A DNA stretch of 64,000 bases. Origin: Ichthyophis bannanicus. Its lineage: Eukaryota; Chordata; Amphibia; Gymnophiona; Ichthyophiidae. Below are positions 1 through 10,859 of this stretch, piece by piece. Every line of letters starts with the position of its first letter. Positions within the stretch are counted from its first letter, which is position 1. A program made the position numbers and the translations under genes. Location: contig CM066033.1 in assembly GCA_033557465.1 (NCBI GenBank), positions 390,235,289-390,299,288 of the forward strand. Reading direction: 5' to 3'. Below the pieces are notes generated by a model. That model did not search any database. It worked only from the letters and a program-made list of their open reading frames with translations, and had not been told where the DNA came from.

Positions 1-484
1 CCTTCACACTGGTACTGTAGCCCACACTCAGATTACTGGCACTGGGATTAGTAAACATGCTCCATAATGCACCTCCTGCACTCTATTCATGTTGACCTAA
101 AGCAGAGGAGATGCGTTGTATAGGAAACCCTCTTGCTATTTCAGCAGGTGAGTGTTAAAATTACGATAGTGTTCTATGCTTCCCTTCTCTTGGTACACCA
201 CTTGAATATGTCTATGATAGTTAGATAGGAGGCATTTCTAATAATTGTATAACAAGAGCAATTGCAGCTTGCCCTGGTTTTATACAATACTTGCATGTTG
301 CCACAAAGGGGATTCAAAAGTCCTTTTGTTTCTATTCCTTCAAATGCAGGTACATCACTGATGGTCCGGCACGTCTTTTAATCCAGATAAACTGAGTGGT
401 GCAGCTGCACAGAGTACAAAAAATAGGGACGCATTTGTGGTTACTGGCTTCGGCTCCCCCACCACACTGCCTGTCCTTTCCCCG
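1..484. other. intronic/intergenic sequence, nothing recognised
   Basis: No splice-flanked conserved exon, RNA gene or recognisable repeat domain was found here. If HHIPL2 extends upstream, this is intron. The short open frames in it have no coding character. Confidence 0.4.
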
Positions 485-832
485 CTTTTCATGTTCCCTT
501 GGCAGTGGCAGCAGCGGAGCAGACCTCAAATTGAAAAATAAAACCACACAGGTCTTTCCAAATCCGCGCTTGCATGCTGGCCCGATCCCTCCCTCCTCTG
601 ATGTGAGCATACATCAGAGGAGGGAAGGACCAGATCAGCCATTCAAAGGCGGGTCTTTGCAACTCCGCGCTTGAATGGCTGGTCTCGTCCATTCCTCCTC
701 TGATGTGAGCCTATGTCAGAGGAGGGAGAGATCAGACCAGCATGCAAGCGCAGAGTCGGTAAAATCCGCATGTTTTTTTTTTTCAATCGGAGGTCCGCTC
801 CAGTGCTACTGCCATCAAGGAAACATGAAAAG
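485..832. repeat. nested inverted repeat (MITE-like foldback)
   Basis: The outer arms start at about 485 (CTTTTCATGTTCCCTTGGCAG) and end at about 832 with the reverse complement. A T-run/A-run and a 'GGTCCGCTCC'-type block lie just inside. Within the arms sit two head-to-head hairpins, near 588-628 and 691-726. Each is built from CCTCCTCTGATGTGAG and its complement around a few-base loop, and both are followed by AT-poor 'GCGCTTG' blocks. The same protein-like string can therefore be read on both strands (396-674 plus and 643-1032 minus), which shows those frames are palindrome shadows. No transposase is present, so it is a non-autonomous foldback or a terminal fragment of a larger element. 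Family unknown. Confidence 0.7.
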
Positions 833-1230
833 TGGTGGCGGCGGGGCAAGGCCTGGGCGGGCAGTGCGGTTGGAGCCGGCTGGACATGAAGGTGTGGAAT
901 AAGATGGGGAGATGATGGGCATGAGGCAATAACAGATCTGTGATGTGGGGTAGGGGTGGGGGTGCCAGATGTGCATGTTGCACAGGGTTCATTTAGGGCT
1001 TGGTACGGCCCTGACCTCTGGTGTTCCAGCAAAACTGATAATCCGGCAAGGCTTTGGAACCAAGGGTGTTGGAAAATCAGTGGTGTATCTGTACTAACAA
1101 ACCTGTTTTGGGCTCCTCAGCCAGTCAGGTTTTCAGGATATCCACAATGAATATGCATAAGAGAGGGGTCAAAGAAGAACACACCTTAAAATTCACTAAC
1201 AGCACTTAGTGAATTGCTGTGCATTTCTTA
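833..1230. other. spacer with a MITE fragment
   Basis: Positions about 1105-1165 (CAGCCAGTCAGGTTTTCAGG, then a block ending in ATGAATATGCATAAG) match one arm of the palindromic MITE seen in full at 14155-14345. The rest is unassigned. Confidence 0.45.
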
Positions 1231-1284
1231 GGGGGAGAGAAAGCGTAGTTATTTACCTGTAACAAGTGTTCTTCTTGGACTGCA

Positions 1285-1445
1285 GGAATCAGTTCTCACA
1301 TATGGGTGATGGCGCCAATGGAGCCCACATGGTAATCTCTCCCCAGCTTTCAAAAAAGCCTTCAGAAAATACGCCATGCATGCGTGGTCCCCTTCCAACC
1401 TATGGGTGCCATCTTTCCTCGGTATGATATCGTAACACAAGATGG
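1285..1445 (+). repeat. DIRS left inverted terminal repeat
   Basis: This block (from CTCACATATGGGTGATGGCG through GGTAATCTCTCCCCAGCTTT to GGGTGCCATCTTT) recurs in inverse orientation at 9285-9425, with about 80% identity by eye. A further related piece (GTAGGAAGTCAGTCCTCACA) lies at about 1569-1588, as expected for the internal complementary or split-repeat region of DIRS elements. Confidence 0.75.
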
Positions 1446-1765
1446 CAAAAAACAGCAAGAAGCAACTCCATGAAAAGGAGGGAGGGTTGTGAGGACTGAT
1501 TTCTGCTGTCCCTGGAGAACATCTATTACAGGTGAGTAACTATGCTTTCTCTGGGAACAAGTAGGAAGTCAGTCCTCACATATGGGACTCCCCAGTTACA
1601 GTCTACCGAAAAAACATGTAAAAAGCCACAGGTGACCAGAAAAAGGTGATCCATGAGTAGCAGCAACTGAATCAAAGACAACAGAACATGAGCGACCCAA
1701 GTGTTCAGCGAGGAACTAGTTCAACAGTAGCCCAAACAGAGCAAGGGTTGGATGGCATGAGTTGC

Positions 1766-3345
1766 CTATACCCCGAACAAATGACGGAGTACTGCCTGGC
1801 CGAAGGCACTGTCCTGACAAGACTCCCTCTCCAGGCAATAATGAACTGAGAAAGTATGGACTGTGGACCAGGTAGCGCTCCGGCAGATTTCTGACAAGGG
1901 AACAGAATGCAGATTTGTCACTGAGGCCACCATGGCCTGGACATTATGCACCATGACACGGTGCTCCAGCAAGAGACCAGGCTGCTCATAGACAAAGACC
2001 AATGCAGTTCCCTACTTGGGTGGACAGGGTGTGCTTAGAGACCGCCGTCCCCAACCCACTTGGGTCAAAGGAGACAAAGAGCTGAGAAGCTTGGCAGTGG
2101 TCCTGGATGCGCTGCAGGTAGAAGGAAAGCACCCACTTACAATCCAGTGTATGAAGGATGACCTCCACCCTGCTGGCATGGGCCACAGAAAGAAGGTGGG
2201 TACACCATCTGCTGGTTAAGGTGGAACGGGGACACCGCCTTGGGCAGGAACTTGTGGTGCGTGCAGAGCACGATCCTGTTCCTATAAAACCTAGTATACG
2301 GTGGGACTGCCACCAACTCTAGGAGCTCGCTGACACGGTGAGCAGACGTGAACGCCATGAGGAACATCACCTTCCAAGTGAGATACTTAAGGTGGCAGGA
2401 GCAGAGAGGTTCAAATGGTGGCATGGTAAGTACAATGTTTAAGTCCCATTCCACTGCTGGGGAATGGATGGGAGACTTTGAGAGGAGGAGACCTCTCAGG
2501 AAGCGAACCACTAACAGCTGAGCAGAGAGGGGTTTGCCCTCGATTAGATGGTGGTGTGCTGCCAGCGCACTGAGGTGCACCCTAATCGAGTTAGTCTTCA
2601 AGCCTGTCTGAGACAGGTGAAGCAGATACTGCAGCACCAGCTGGATGGAGCAGGAGAAGGGATTGATTCATCTCTCTGCGCACCAGAGAGAGAACATCTG
2701 TTGCTTGAAGGCATATGCCTGGCGGGTAGAGGTCTTGCAGGAGGCCAGGAGCACATCCTTCACCTCTGTAGAGAGGCTGAAAGGAGTCGATGCTACCCGT
2801 TTAGCAGCCAGGCTGTGAGCATCAAGGATCTCAGATTGGGATGCAGGAGAGAGCCCTCTTCCTGCAATCATAGGCCTGGGTCGCACCCCAGGGGAACTGG
2901 GAGCACTGTGGACAGGCGGAGAAGCAGGGGAAACCATGGCTGCCTGGCCCACCGTGGAGCTATCAGGATCATTGTGGCCCTGTTGTGTTGGTCCTTGAAG
3001 AGGGTCTTGGAAATCAGGAATGTGGATGGGAAGGCGTAAAGGAGACCCTCCACTCATGAGACTAGGAAGGCATCTGCCGTCACCCTGGCAGGGTGCGGCT
3101 GCTGAGAACAGAAACGGGGCAGCTGGGCATTGGCTGTGCTGGCAAAGAGATCCATTTGTGGGAGCCTCCAGTGCCAGAATAACTGGTGGGTAACTCTGGG
3201 GTCCAGCCTCTACTCGTATGGCTGGAGGATCCAGCTGAGCCAGTCTGCCAGGGCATTGTCCTGGCCCAGGACAATGCCTGCATTGCGATGCCGCGGTCCC
3301 CCGCAGGAGCATCCCATTGATGCTGGCATAAGTACAGATGCTCAC
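1766..3345 (-). pseudogene. DIRS tyrosine recombinase, frameshifted
   Basis: Three frames on the minus strand together resemble a DIRS tyrosine recombinase. The N-terminal SAM-like part is at about 2840-2668, with the 'STRQAYAFKQQMFSLWC' motif. The central part, 2637-2137, carries 'TSAHRVSELLEL', which holds the first catalytic arginine, and the downstream 'FLPKAVSPFH' block. The C-terminal part is at about 2100-1770, with 'LFVSF', 'ICRSATWS' and a 'HTFSVHYCL' string in the position of the catalytic tyrosine. In an active enzyme this would cut and rejoin circular cDNA into the target. At least two frameshifts separate the pieces, so it cannot be translated as one protein. Confidence 0.75.
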
Positions 3346-3351
3346 TCCCTC

Positions 3352-4104
3352 CTAGCAAAAGAGGGATGACTCCGTGCCCCCCTGCTTGTTTATGTAGAAC
3401 ATCACCACCTGATTGTTTATGTAGAACATCGCCACCTCATTGTTGGTCTGGACCAGTTCTAGTTGGTCCCGCAGGTGGTGTTGAAAAGCCCAGAGGTCTA
3501 AGACAACAGCCTGGAGCTCCAGGAGGTTGATTTGCTGGAGGCTCTCCGCCGGTGACCAACTGCTCTGAGTCTGAGGTCTCCACAGTGGGCTTTCCACCCC
3601 AATTTTGAGGCATCCATTGAGAGGATCCTACGAGGTGTGGGGGTCTGGAAAGGCATCTCTGCCAGCAGGTGCAGGAGGTGTTGCCACCAGCTGAGGCAGT
3701 CGACCAGGGGACTGGTGATGGTCACCCTGTCCTGCAGGCACCCCATGGCCTATGACCATTGAGAGCGGAGTGCCCACTGAGCCACCTGCATCTGCAAGTG
3801 GGCATCTGTGGATGCCATGTGTCCCAGTAGGCAGAACATGTGCTGGGCAGAGGCCGAGCGGTGGCATTGGGCACCCTCGGCAAGTGCCTGGAAGAGCAGG
3901 GCCCTGTTCCTTGGAAGAAAAGCCCTGGCCTGGACCATGTCCAGCTGTGCCCCTATGAACTGCAGGTTTTGAGTTGGCTGGAGATGAGACTTTGAGTAGC
4001 TGATTATAATCCCGCCACTGACAGGACCGAGTGAGTAGCAGCATGGCCCATGCTTGTGTTGCTGGCGCTGCATGCTCTGGCTGCTGGTGGTCACTGCAGG
4101 GCAT
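3352..4104 (-). pseudogene. DIRS reverse transcriptase C-terminus and RNase H remnant
   Basis: Minus-strand frames at 4094-3750 ('SHLQPTQNLQFIGAQLD', the RT thumb/connection region), 3746-3498 ('LSWW' and 'ILSMDASKLGWKAHCGD', with the first RNase H aspartate) and 3597-3352 ('INLLELQAVVLDLWAF', with the RNase H glutamate) are collinear with DIRS RT-RNase H. The RT fingers and palm with the YXDD box are absent upstream: the sequence passes from gag-like material and a hairpin (4146-4207) directly into the thumb. The frames are shifted against one another. Confidence 0.75.
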
Positions 4105-4145
4105 CAGCAGCCCGATCCCCCGCAGCCCGATCCCCCCACCTGCAA

Positions 4146-4207
4146 GTGGTTTGATGACATCAGGGGCTTCCTGCGATGCCGCGGTCCCCTGATGCCATCA
4201 AACCACA
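4146..4207. repeat. strong hairpin at an internal deletion point of the DIRS element
   Basis: GTGGTTTGATGACATCAGGG pairs with CCCTGATGCCATCAAACCAC across a roughly 20-base loop containing GCGATGCCGCGGTCCCC. The same GCGATGCCGCGGTCCCC string occurs at about 3286-3302. The hairpin lies where the RT palm should be. Confidence 0.75.
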
Positions 4208-4621
4208 GGTGAGTGGGGGGAGTCCCATTAGTGCAGTGCCAACATCTGAATGCCATTTTCGGCCTGCATCGCTGAACGTGACCTGTCGCAGGAAGCAGTT
4301 TGTGCAAACCAGGCTGAACCAGTTGGAAACCCCCCCCCCCCCCGGTCAGCAGTCTTCTTGGAGAGCATGGTCCTTGTTAGGTACTTGGACTCCAACTCAG
4401 CAGCCTTGTCTGTCATGGGTTTGCCAAAGAGGTTCTCTCCCTGGCAGGGGACATCGACCAGCTTGTCCTGTACCCATTGCTCCAGGTCGGATGACTGTAG
4501 CCAGGCATAAATTAAAAGGAGCCGGCATAGAATACAGCACCACCAACGGCTGCAAAGCTCCCCAATCGGGGTTGAGAGACGCAGTCAGAGCCAGAAAAAC
4601 TACAAATTTAATGTTATTTCC

Positions 4622-5128
4622 ATGAGCAACTCAGCTGAATCAAGCACAATGATTGTTTCAAACCATTGCGTCAGCTTTTGCCTCACATACAGGCCCCCTA
4701 ATACCAAAGCTGAACACCTATCGGCGATATTTGAATCAATTTGCTCTTTCAGCTACAAGCATAAACCGCTAATAACCCTGGGAGACTACAACCTTACCTC
4801 TGCACCTGCCAAAGATACTAAAGCATTCATTAAAGCACTGGAAGCACTTGACTACAGACAGATGGTCAATGCTCCCTCTCACATCCATGGGACTACACCA
4901 GACCTTATCTTCATTCCAACTCAACTCACTAAACTGAACCAATTCTCACACTTAATTTCCACACCAGTCCCCTGGTCAGACCACCATACCCTTACATTTA
5001 CCCTATACCTAACAACCCCAAATCAACCCATTGAAGGAGAAAACCATACAAGAAGGTTCAGAGCCTACAATAAAGAAGCATTCTTAAAGCAAATAATGCC
5101 ACAAGTGATCAGAAATGTGAAAATCTAG
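4622..5128 (+). pseudogene. LINE endonuclease domain, C-terminal part
   Basis: 168 residues matching the end of the exonuclease/endonuclease/phosphatase domain of L2/CR1-like LINEs. 'YRPPN' is near residue 22, 'LGDYNL' near 57 (catalytic D/N) and 'WSDHHTLTF' near 125 (the conserved SDH motif of the active site). In a live element this nicks target DNA to prime reverse transcription. The N-terminal half with the first catalytic glutamate is missing and the frame closes at a stop before the RT. Confidence 0.75.
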
Positions 5129-5346
5129 ATCAAACTATATATATATGGAACCAAGTCATGTCTAAAGCAGCTGCAGCTCCAAGCAAAGTTAAATTATACA
5201 CGCATAGAAGAAGTAATGCCCCTTGGTACTCCAATTTAATTAGAGAAGCCAAGCGCTCACTCAGACAACTAGAAAGGAAATGGAGACGAAATAAATCACA
5301 AGAAACCTTACATCAATAGAGAATTGAACAACAAAATTACAACAAA

Positions 5347-6951
5347 TTGATAAACGATCACAAACAACAACATCACACTAACCTCATCATGAAAGCAGTA
5401 AATAAACCTAGGGAACTTTTCAATATTGTTCAAAAACTCACTAAATGCAACCCCCAACAAACAACCCATCAACTTGAACCCCAAGAATTCGCAAATCACA
5501 TAATAAACAAGCACACCAGTCAAACAATCACTCACCCACTTGCGATATGCTACTCTAACTGGGCAGAGATCCATCAACCCTGGAATGACTTTAGTATACC
5601 AACAGCCAAACACATAGTGGACATTATCGACACCCTAAACACGACAACATCTCTTTCTGACCCTAGTCCAGTGGAATGGATCAAAGATGCTAAGGATCAA
5701 CTAGGTCCTCACCTCCACAAAATTGCAAAGGAATCCTTACAACAAGGACACTTACCACAAACACTTAAGCATGCAATGATATGGCCTGTCCTTAAGAACT
5801 CAAAGCTAAGCACCACTGACCCAAAATCATACCACCCCATCTCTAGTCTTCCATTCATATCGAAGATCATTGAAAAAGTAGCACAAAGACAACTACAGGA
5901 TCATATCAATCTGCATGCCCCGTTAGACCCCCATCAACATGGCTTCAAGCCACAACATAATGTGGAAACTCTACTCACATCCCTCTTTGACAACTTACTC
6001 AAGGGCCTAGACAATACAAGAAATGGTTTCCTTCTAGTTTTCATGGACATATCTGCAGCTTTCGACAAGGTGTCCCACTCCTTATTGCTGAATCGCCTTC
6101 AAGAGATAGGACTACATAATAACACAATAAAATGGTTCACATCCTATCTGACAAACAGAACATAGCAAGTCAAATGTGATCAAAGAAAATGTACACAGTT
6201 CCTCATCACTCAGGGCATACCTCAAGGATCAGCACTCTCGTCCATCTTATTCAATATATACATTCAACCCATATGTGACATTATAAAAAGTCATGGAATT
6301 TACTACCACTTATATGCTGACGACATTATGGTATATACACCAGTAGATGCATTTGATCCTGATACAACCCCAATGACTCGGTGCCTTGAAGAAATGATTA
6401 AGTGGCTCGCTAACAACAATATGAAAGTTCATTTTGACAAAACAGAGGCTATGTTCATTTCCTGCAACTCCAACTGTGACCCGCCTCCAGCCATCAGTTT
6501 ACTGGATAGAACAATATCTCTAAAAGATGAAATGAAATACCTGGGCATTATCTTGGATAAAAATCTAAACTTACAGTCACATATAAATAAAACCGCTGCT
6601 AAGGCATATCAGCGATTGAAGCTCGTCAAGAGACTTCAATCCGTCCTCAGCCATAACCATTTTCACACTGCATGTCAAGCGGTCATTATTCCAATTTTAG
6701 ACTATGGAAACTCATTATATCAGGGTCTGCCCATAAAATCTATACACCCACAGAACACCACAGCATGCATCATTATGGGCATAGCCAAGCATGAACATAT
6801 TACACCTATACTCCAACAACTGCACTGGCTACCGATAACTGAACGGGTGAGATTTAAGACAACCATGAACACATTCAAGATTATTAACCTATGGTCAGCA
6901 GATGTCCTTCATGGATTATTGTCCAAGGATTCAACTATTAGGCCCAGATGA
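5347..6951 (+). pseudogene. LINE reverse transcriptase, interrupted by stops
   Basis: Two frames make up the RT. The first (5347-6165, 272 aa) has 'WPVLKN' (motif 1), 'YHPISSLPFISKIIEKV' (motif 2), 'HGFKPQHNVETLLTS' and 'LVFMDISAAFDKVSHSLLL' (motif A with catalytic D). It ends at a TAG at 6163-6165. The continuation reads 'GIPQGSALSSILFNIYI' (motif B) at about 6211-6260 and 'YADDIMVYTP' (motif C with the catalytic DD pair) at about 6313-6342. The thumb and C-terminal domain follow to 6951, including 'YLGIILDKNLNLQSHI'. Catalytic residues are preserved but stops prevent a full product. Confidence 0.8.
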
Positions 6952-7323
6952 TCTAAGAGTATTAACAAGTTCCGCTTACCTTCAGGGCACCATAAAACAA
7001 AGCAAGCTACCTCCAACAGAGCCTTATCATTCTCAGCGCTTGCACTCTGGAACTCTCTTTCGGATGAATTAAGAGCCATAAATGACATCAAAGATTTCCG
7101 CAAATCCCTCAAGACCCTCTTATTCACAGAAGTCTATGATTGAGGGACATAAAGAACTCATGCTCCACTGACGTATGAGAGAGATCAAAAAACCAACTAA
7201 TCTATGTCTATATGTATGTCTTGTCACCCCTTCCCTTCTGTTCTATGTAAATCCACAATTGTATCGTTAACCACTTTGATTGAAGGATAAAGTGGTATAC
7301 AAATCTGGTTAAATAAATAAATA

Positions 7324-9110
7324 ATGGCCACTGCGGCCACTCTAGTCACTGACTCGAAGCCGTCATAGACTGCCTGAGTAATAAACTTGGAACACTCTCT
7401 GATTGCAGAGATCAGGGTCCGGAACTGCTGGAAGGGTTCCTCCAAGAGCCCAGCCAAGAACCCGGTGAGGTTCCACAGGTACATGCCCATGTACAGTTGG
7501 TAGGCCTGGATCCAACTGACAAGCATCGAGCCCTGGAAGCACATCCTGCCTATAGCATCTATGGTACGGTTCTCCTTAGCCAGGGGCACTTAGGAATGCA
7601 TATTCTGGCTCTTAAGCCTATGTATGGCCGACTCCACAACCATGGAGTTATGAGGCAGTTGGGCTTTTTGGAAGCCATGGCTCCAGCGGATCTGGTACAT
7701 CAAGTCCAGCTGCCTGCTTACAAAGGGCACCGAGGATGGTGTCTCCCACATGCAGAGAAGCAGCCATTCCATCATGGGGGAACGGGTACCATGAGTACCT
7801 CCTATGGCAGAACCTCATACTAGAGGATCTTGAGATCCTCTGTACGAGGCTCCTCCTCTGATTCCGTGGTGATGGCAAGGGCCTTCACCATATCCTTCAC
7901 GAAGCTGAGGAAGGCCATGTCCTTGGGAGGGGATACCGGCATCACGTCTCCATGGAGGGTCTCCGGGGACTCGTCATCCTCTGTTTCCCAATCCGATTAT
8001 GAGGTGGTGGAAGAGTCGAGGGTTCTCTAGGTCTCGGGGTCACGCCTCAGCCCCGGTGACTCTGGTGCCCTGGCTGACCGCCACTCAGAGCCAAGGGCAC
8101 TGAACAGGGAAGACCACATCCCTGAGGAATGGGACTGGGATTGTAACAGGCACCGAGGGATCTCTCGAGTCCAGTGGTACTCAAGGATCATCTTGACTTC
8201 CAGGGAGTTCCTTGATGTGGAGGGCCCCATGGTCGGGAGTGATGATCCGGAAGAACTGGGCATCAGATCCCACTTCCGGGCCAAGAAGGCAAACTGCGCT
8301 CCAGGGCCCCCATCTGGTCTTCGGCATGGGTACTGAGGACTTTGAGTCCTTGGCGAAGATTTGTTTTATTTATTTATTTATGTGCTCTTATATACCACCT
8401 TTCATAAATCAAGGCGGTTTACAATTAACTCAAAATTTGCATTATAACAAATATGCATTACATGGAATGTTAAACAAGTTGTGTCATAGTAATAAAAACA
8501 ATTAACAGTATAAGAAAATTAAATAAAACTGGGTATAACCTCAGGGATCCGAGGCTGATCCCTTGATGTCAACAGCTCCTGCCTGGGCAGCTTAGAAGGC
8601 CTCTCCTGGCCATCACCCTCAGCCTCGCGTTGAAGGCTACATGTCCTGGGCCTGGGGGATTTCCCCTGATTCATCTCCCAGTGCAATCTTCAAGGGTTTC
8701 TGGCTCTTCTGGCAGCCTTCATCGGTGGAGCTCTGGCTGGAGGCTCTGTGGCCTCGGGGCTCCAAGGCTGCTTGGTTCGCATGAGGATCCAAGGTCCCAG
8801 AGGATGATTTGGAGCGAGGTCTCATAGATGACTCTGGGGCCGAGTCAACTTTGTGGAAGATGGACTCACACTACTGCTGACGGCTCTTAAGGGCCTTGGG
8901 AGTCATCTGCTTACAAAGACTGCAGACCAAGGGATCATGATCTGGCCCAAGGCATCGAAGGCAGCAGTCGTATGGGTCCAGGCACAACAGGTTGTGTGCG
9001 CAGCATTATTACGGCTTGAAGCCACTGACTGAGGCCATGGCGAGGAAGACAGCCCCAGTGAGGTCAAACTCACTTGGTCTGGCCAGGAAAAAGGCATGAG
9101 CCCATTCCGA
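7324..9110 (-). pseudogene. DIRS gag-like region
   Basis: Minus-strand frames resemble DIRS Gag. Near 8990-8890 a cysteine-rich stretch reads CLRCLGPDHDP followed by CSLCKQMTPKALK, a zinc-knuckle-like motif. Near 7589-7324 there is the 'DAIGRMCFQGSML ... YQLYMGMY' helix typical of the Gag C-terminal half. The equivalent Cys-rich stretch recurs on the plus strand near 61600-61680. Multiple frameshifts, and a LINE tail at about 8360-8535, break it. Confidence 0.65.
8360..8535 (-). mobile_element. LINE 3'-end fragment in DIRS gag
   Basis: It starts with TTTTATTTATTTATTTATG, the complement of a TAAA-type tail, followed by TATATACCACCTTTC and GGCGGTTTACAATTAA, the reverse complement of the L2/CR1-group 3' UTR end seen elsewhere in the window (for example about 48090-48120). 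It is a short 5'-truncated insertion. Confidence 0.7.
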
Positions 9111-9284
9111 ACAAAAAGTAGAAAAAAAAGAAAAGAACCCGAAAAACGCGACGCCGAGACAAGTGGACTCGGGGCGAGAAGGGACCCAGTACGCTACCAG
9201 AGAAAAGCAAATTTTAAGACAAAAACTATCAACTTTTTCCAAGGGGAACAGACACACATCCAATGGGCTCTGTGGAAAAAAGGA

Positions 9285-9425
9285 GACTGGGACAAGATGG
9301 CACCATTAGGTGGGAAGAGGACCACGCATGCGTGGTGTATCTCCCAAAGGCTTTCTTTGAAAGCTGGGGAGAGATTACCACGCAGGCTCTGTTGGCGCTG
9401 ATGTCACCCATATATGAAGACTGAC
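9285..9425 (-). repeat. DIRS right inverted terminal repeat
   Basis: Reverse complement of the block at 1285-1445. Shared words include GGTAATCTCTCCCCAGCTTT and GCATGCGTGGTCC. Being inverted with respect to the left copy, it supports a DIRS rather than an LTR element. Confidence 0.75.
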
Positions 9426-9602
9426 TTCCTGCTTGTTGCTGGAGAATATAGTTTCCTCCTCAAGTCTTGCTGAATACCTTCATGTGATGACACCATTGTA
9501 TAAAATATATACTAAATATCAGCAAGATGACACTACAATTGAAGTATGGTAGGAAAGAAAAAGAAAAATACATACTGATCGCATGTCGCCCAGAATAAAG
9601 AG

Positions 9603-10016
9603 GTGCCCACCCGTAGCTTACGCACTAGGGCTAACGATGGTGGTAGAGATAGTGCAAGCACTGCAGATGTAGATAACATCCCTGCCACAGATAAAGGCCA
9701 TGGTGAGTATGTTCATGGACCCACTGTGGCAGGAGATAACCCACAGAAATTAATAAAAAAGGTAAAAGAATTAACTACAGTTAAGTGGGCTTCTGCAAAT
9801 AAAAAGGACATAATGTACTCCTACTTTTATGCTATCAACCCTATACTTAAATTGAGAGGCTATACAAAGAGACTTCACCAAAAACTGGAAGAAAGAGGAA
9901 TATTGCCACCAGAAAAACTGCAAAGAGCAACTGATGCAAATTTAAGAGAGGGAGAAAATCTTGAAGTTCCAAGAAATGCAGTTGGAGACCATGAAAATGT
10001 GGCAGAAAGATACTGA
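9603..10016 (+). CDS. unrecognised 137-residue ORF, probably transposon-derived
   Basis: An uninterrupted frame of 137 residues with a basic, hydrophilic middle: 'NPQKLIKKVKELTTVKW' at about residues 47-63, then 'KLRGYTKRLHQKLEERGILP' at about 79-98. Amino-acid composition is protein-like, unlike the shadow frames nearby. The 'GYxxRLxxxLxxxGxLxxxxL' spacing loosely recalls the N-terminal region of some retroelement polyproteins, but I cannot name a family. No splice partner or promoter is evident, and it lies just upstream of an HHIPL2 exon on the same strand without matching HHIPL2. The start is simply the first ATG. Confidence 0.3.
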   Translation: MPTRSLRTRANDGGRDSASTADVDNIPATDKGHGEYVHGPTVAGDNPQKLIKKVKELTTVKWASANKKDIMYSYFYAINPILKLRGYTKRLHQKLEERGILPPEKLQRATDANLREGENLEVPRNAVGDHENVAERY

Positions 10017-10194
10017 GTTATTTCCCAGCATGTTGGGTGCCTCAGGCTTGATTAAGAAGAACCTCTAAGTACACCTTGATAAATTACCCATACATGTAAC
10101 ATCTTACAAACTCCAGAGGGAGGCTCCCTTTAGCAAGTACTAAGCCAAGCATTAGCGGTAAATCTGAGATCATACTCCACATACTCTGGCTTAG

Positions 10195-10385
10195 AAGTGA
10201 TGCTCATGACTGTCACGGTATGCATAAAACGAATGCATTTGGAGGAACTTTCCTGAATATACATGAGAGAGATTTGCATACAATGGAGGCAGTGCATATA
10301 GATCTCTATCATGAATATTCATAATGGATATCCTGAAAAACTGACTGGTTGGGTAGCCCCCAGGATTGGTTTGGGAACCACTAAT
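10195..10385. mobile_element. diverged palindromic MITE copy
   Basis: It contains TTTGCATACAATGGAGGCAG, then ATGAATATTCATAATGGATA and CCTGAAAAACTGACTGG, the arm sequence of the MITE at 14155-14345. The end reads GGTTTGGGAACCACTAATC. It is more diverged than that copy. It lies about 140 bp upstream of an HHIPL2 exon acceptor. Confidence 0.6.
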
Positions 10386-10419
10386 CTAATCAGTTAATTC
10401 GTTATTTGCTACTATGTAA

Positions 10420-10650
<231 letters not shown>

Positions 10651-10859
10651 TAAGAAAACTTCATTCTCATTTTCTCTGGAATGGTGCATGGGAAATAGAT
10701 GGCAGTGTGTGGGTGTGTGAGCTGTCACATGGGGGGTGCCAACAAACCAAAAGAGGGTGAGGATTTACCAGTTTAGAGGGATCCATAGAATGGGATATTT
10801 TACTCTAAGGGAATAAAAATAGTACAAAGCATAGCAACTACAATACAAGTGGTGAGAGA

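Larger units (their letters stand above)
4511..7323 (+). mobile_element. L2/CR1-group LINE inserted in the DIRS element
   Basis: A 5'-truncated non-LTR retrotransposon on the plus strand, opposite to its DIRS host. It holds the C-terminal part of the AP-type endonuclease, the reverse transcriptase, and a 3' UTR ending in a TAAATAAATAAATAA tail at 7309-7323. The DIRS gag frame resumes immediately after the tail (ATGGCCACTGCGGCC at about 7324), which fixes the 3' junction. The 5' junction, near 4511 just after CCAGGCATAA, is approximate. Confidence 0.8.
1240..9460 (-). mobile_element. DIRS-type tyrosine-recombinase retrotransposon, decayed
   Basis: Read on the minus strand, this is a DIRS-like element: gag-like segment (about 9110-7324), remnant of the reverse transcriptase/RNase H polyprotein (about 4104-3352), then tyrosine recombinase (about 3345-1770). 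DIRS elements integrate through a tyrosine recombinase and have inverted rather than direct terminal repeats, and inverted termini are visible here (1285-1445 and 9285-9425). The element is dead: frames are broken, the catalytic palm of the reverse transcriptase is missing between the gag end and 4104, a whole LINE sits at about 4511-7323, and a LINE tail sits at about 8360-8535. Outer borders are approximate. Confidence 0.8.

Noticed and set aside
2016..3039. Plus-strand ORFs over the DIRS recombinase
   Set aside because: They are complements of the minus-strand recombinase and RNase H remnants.
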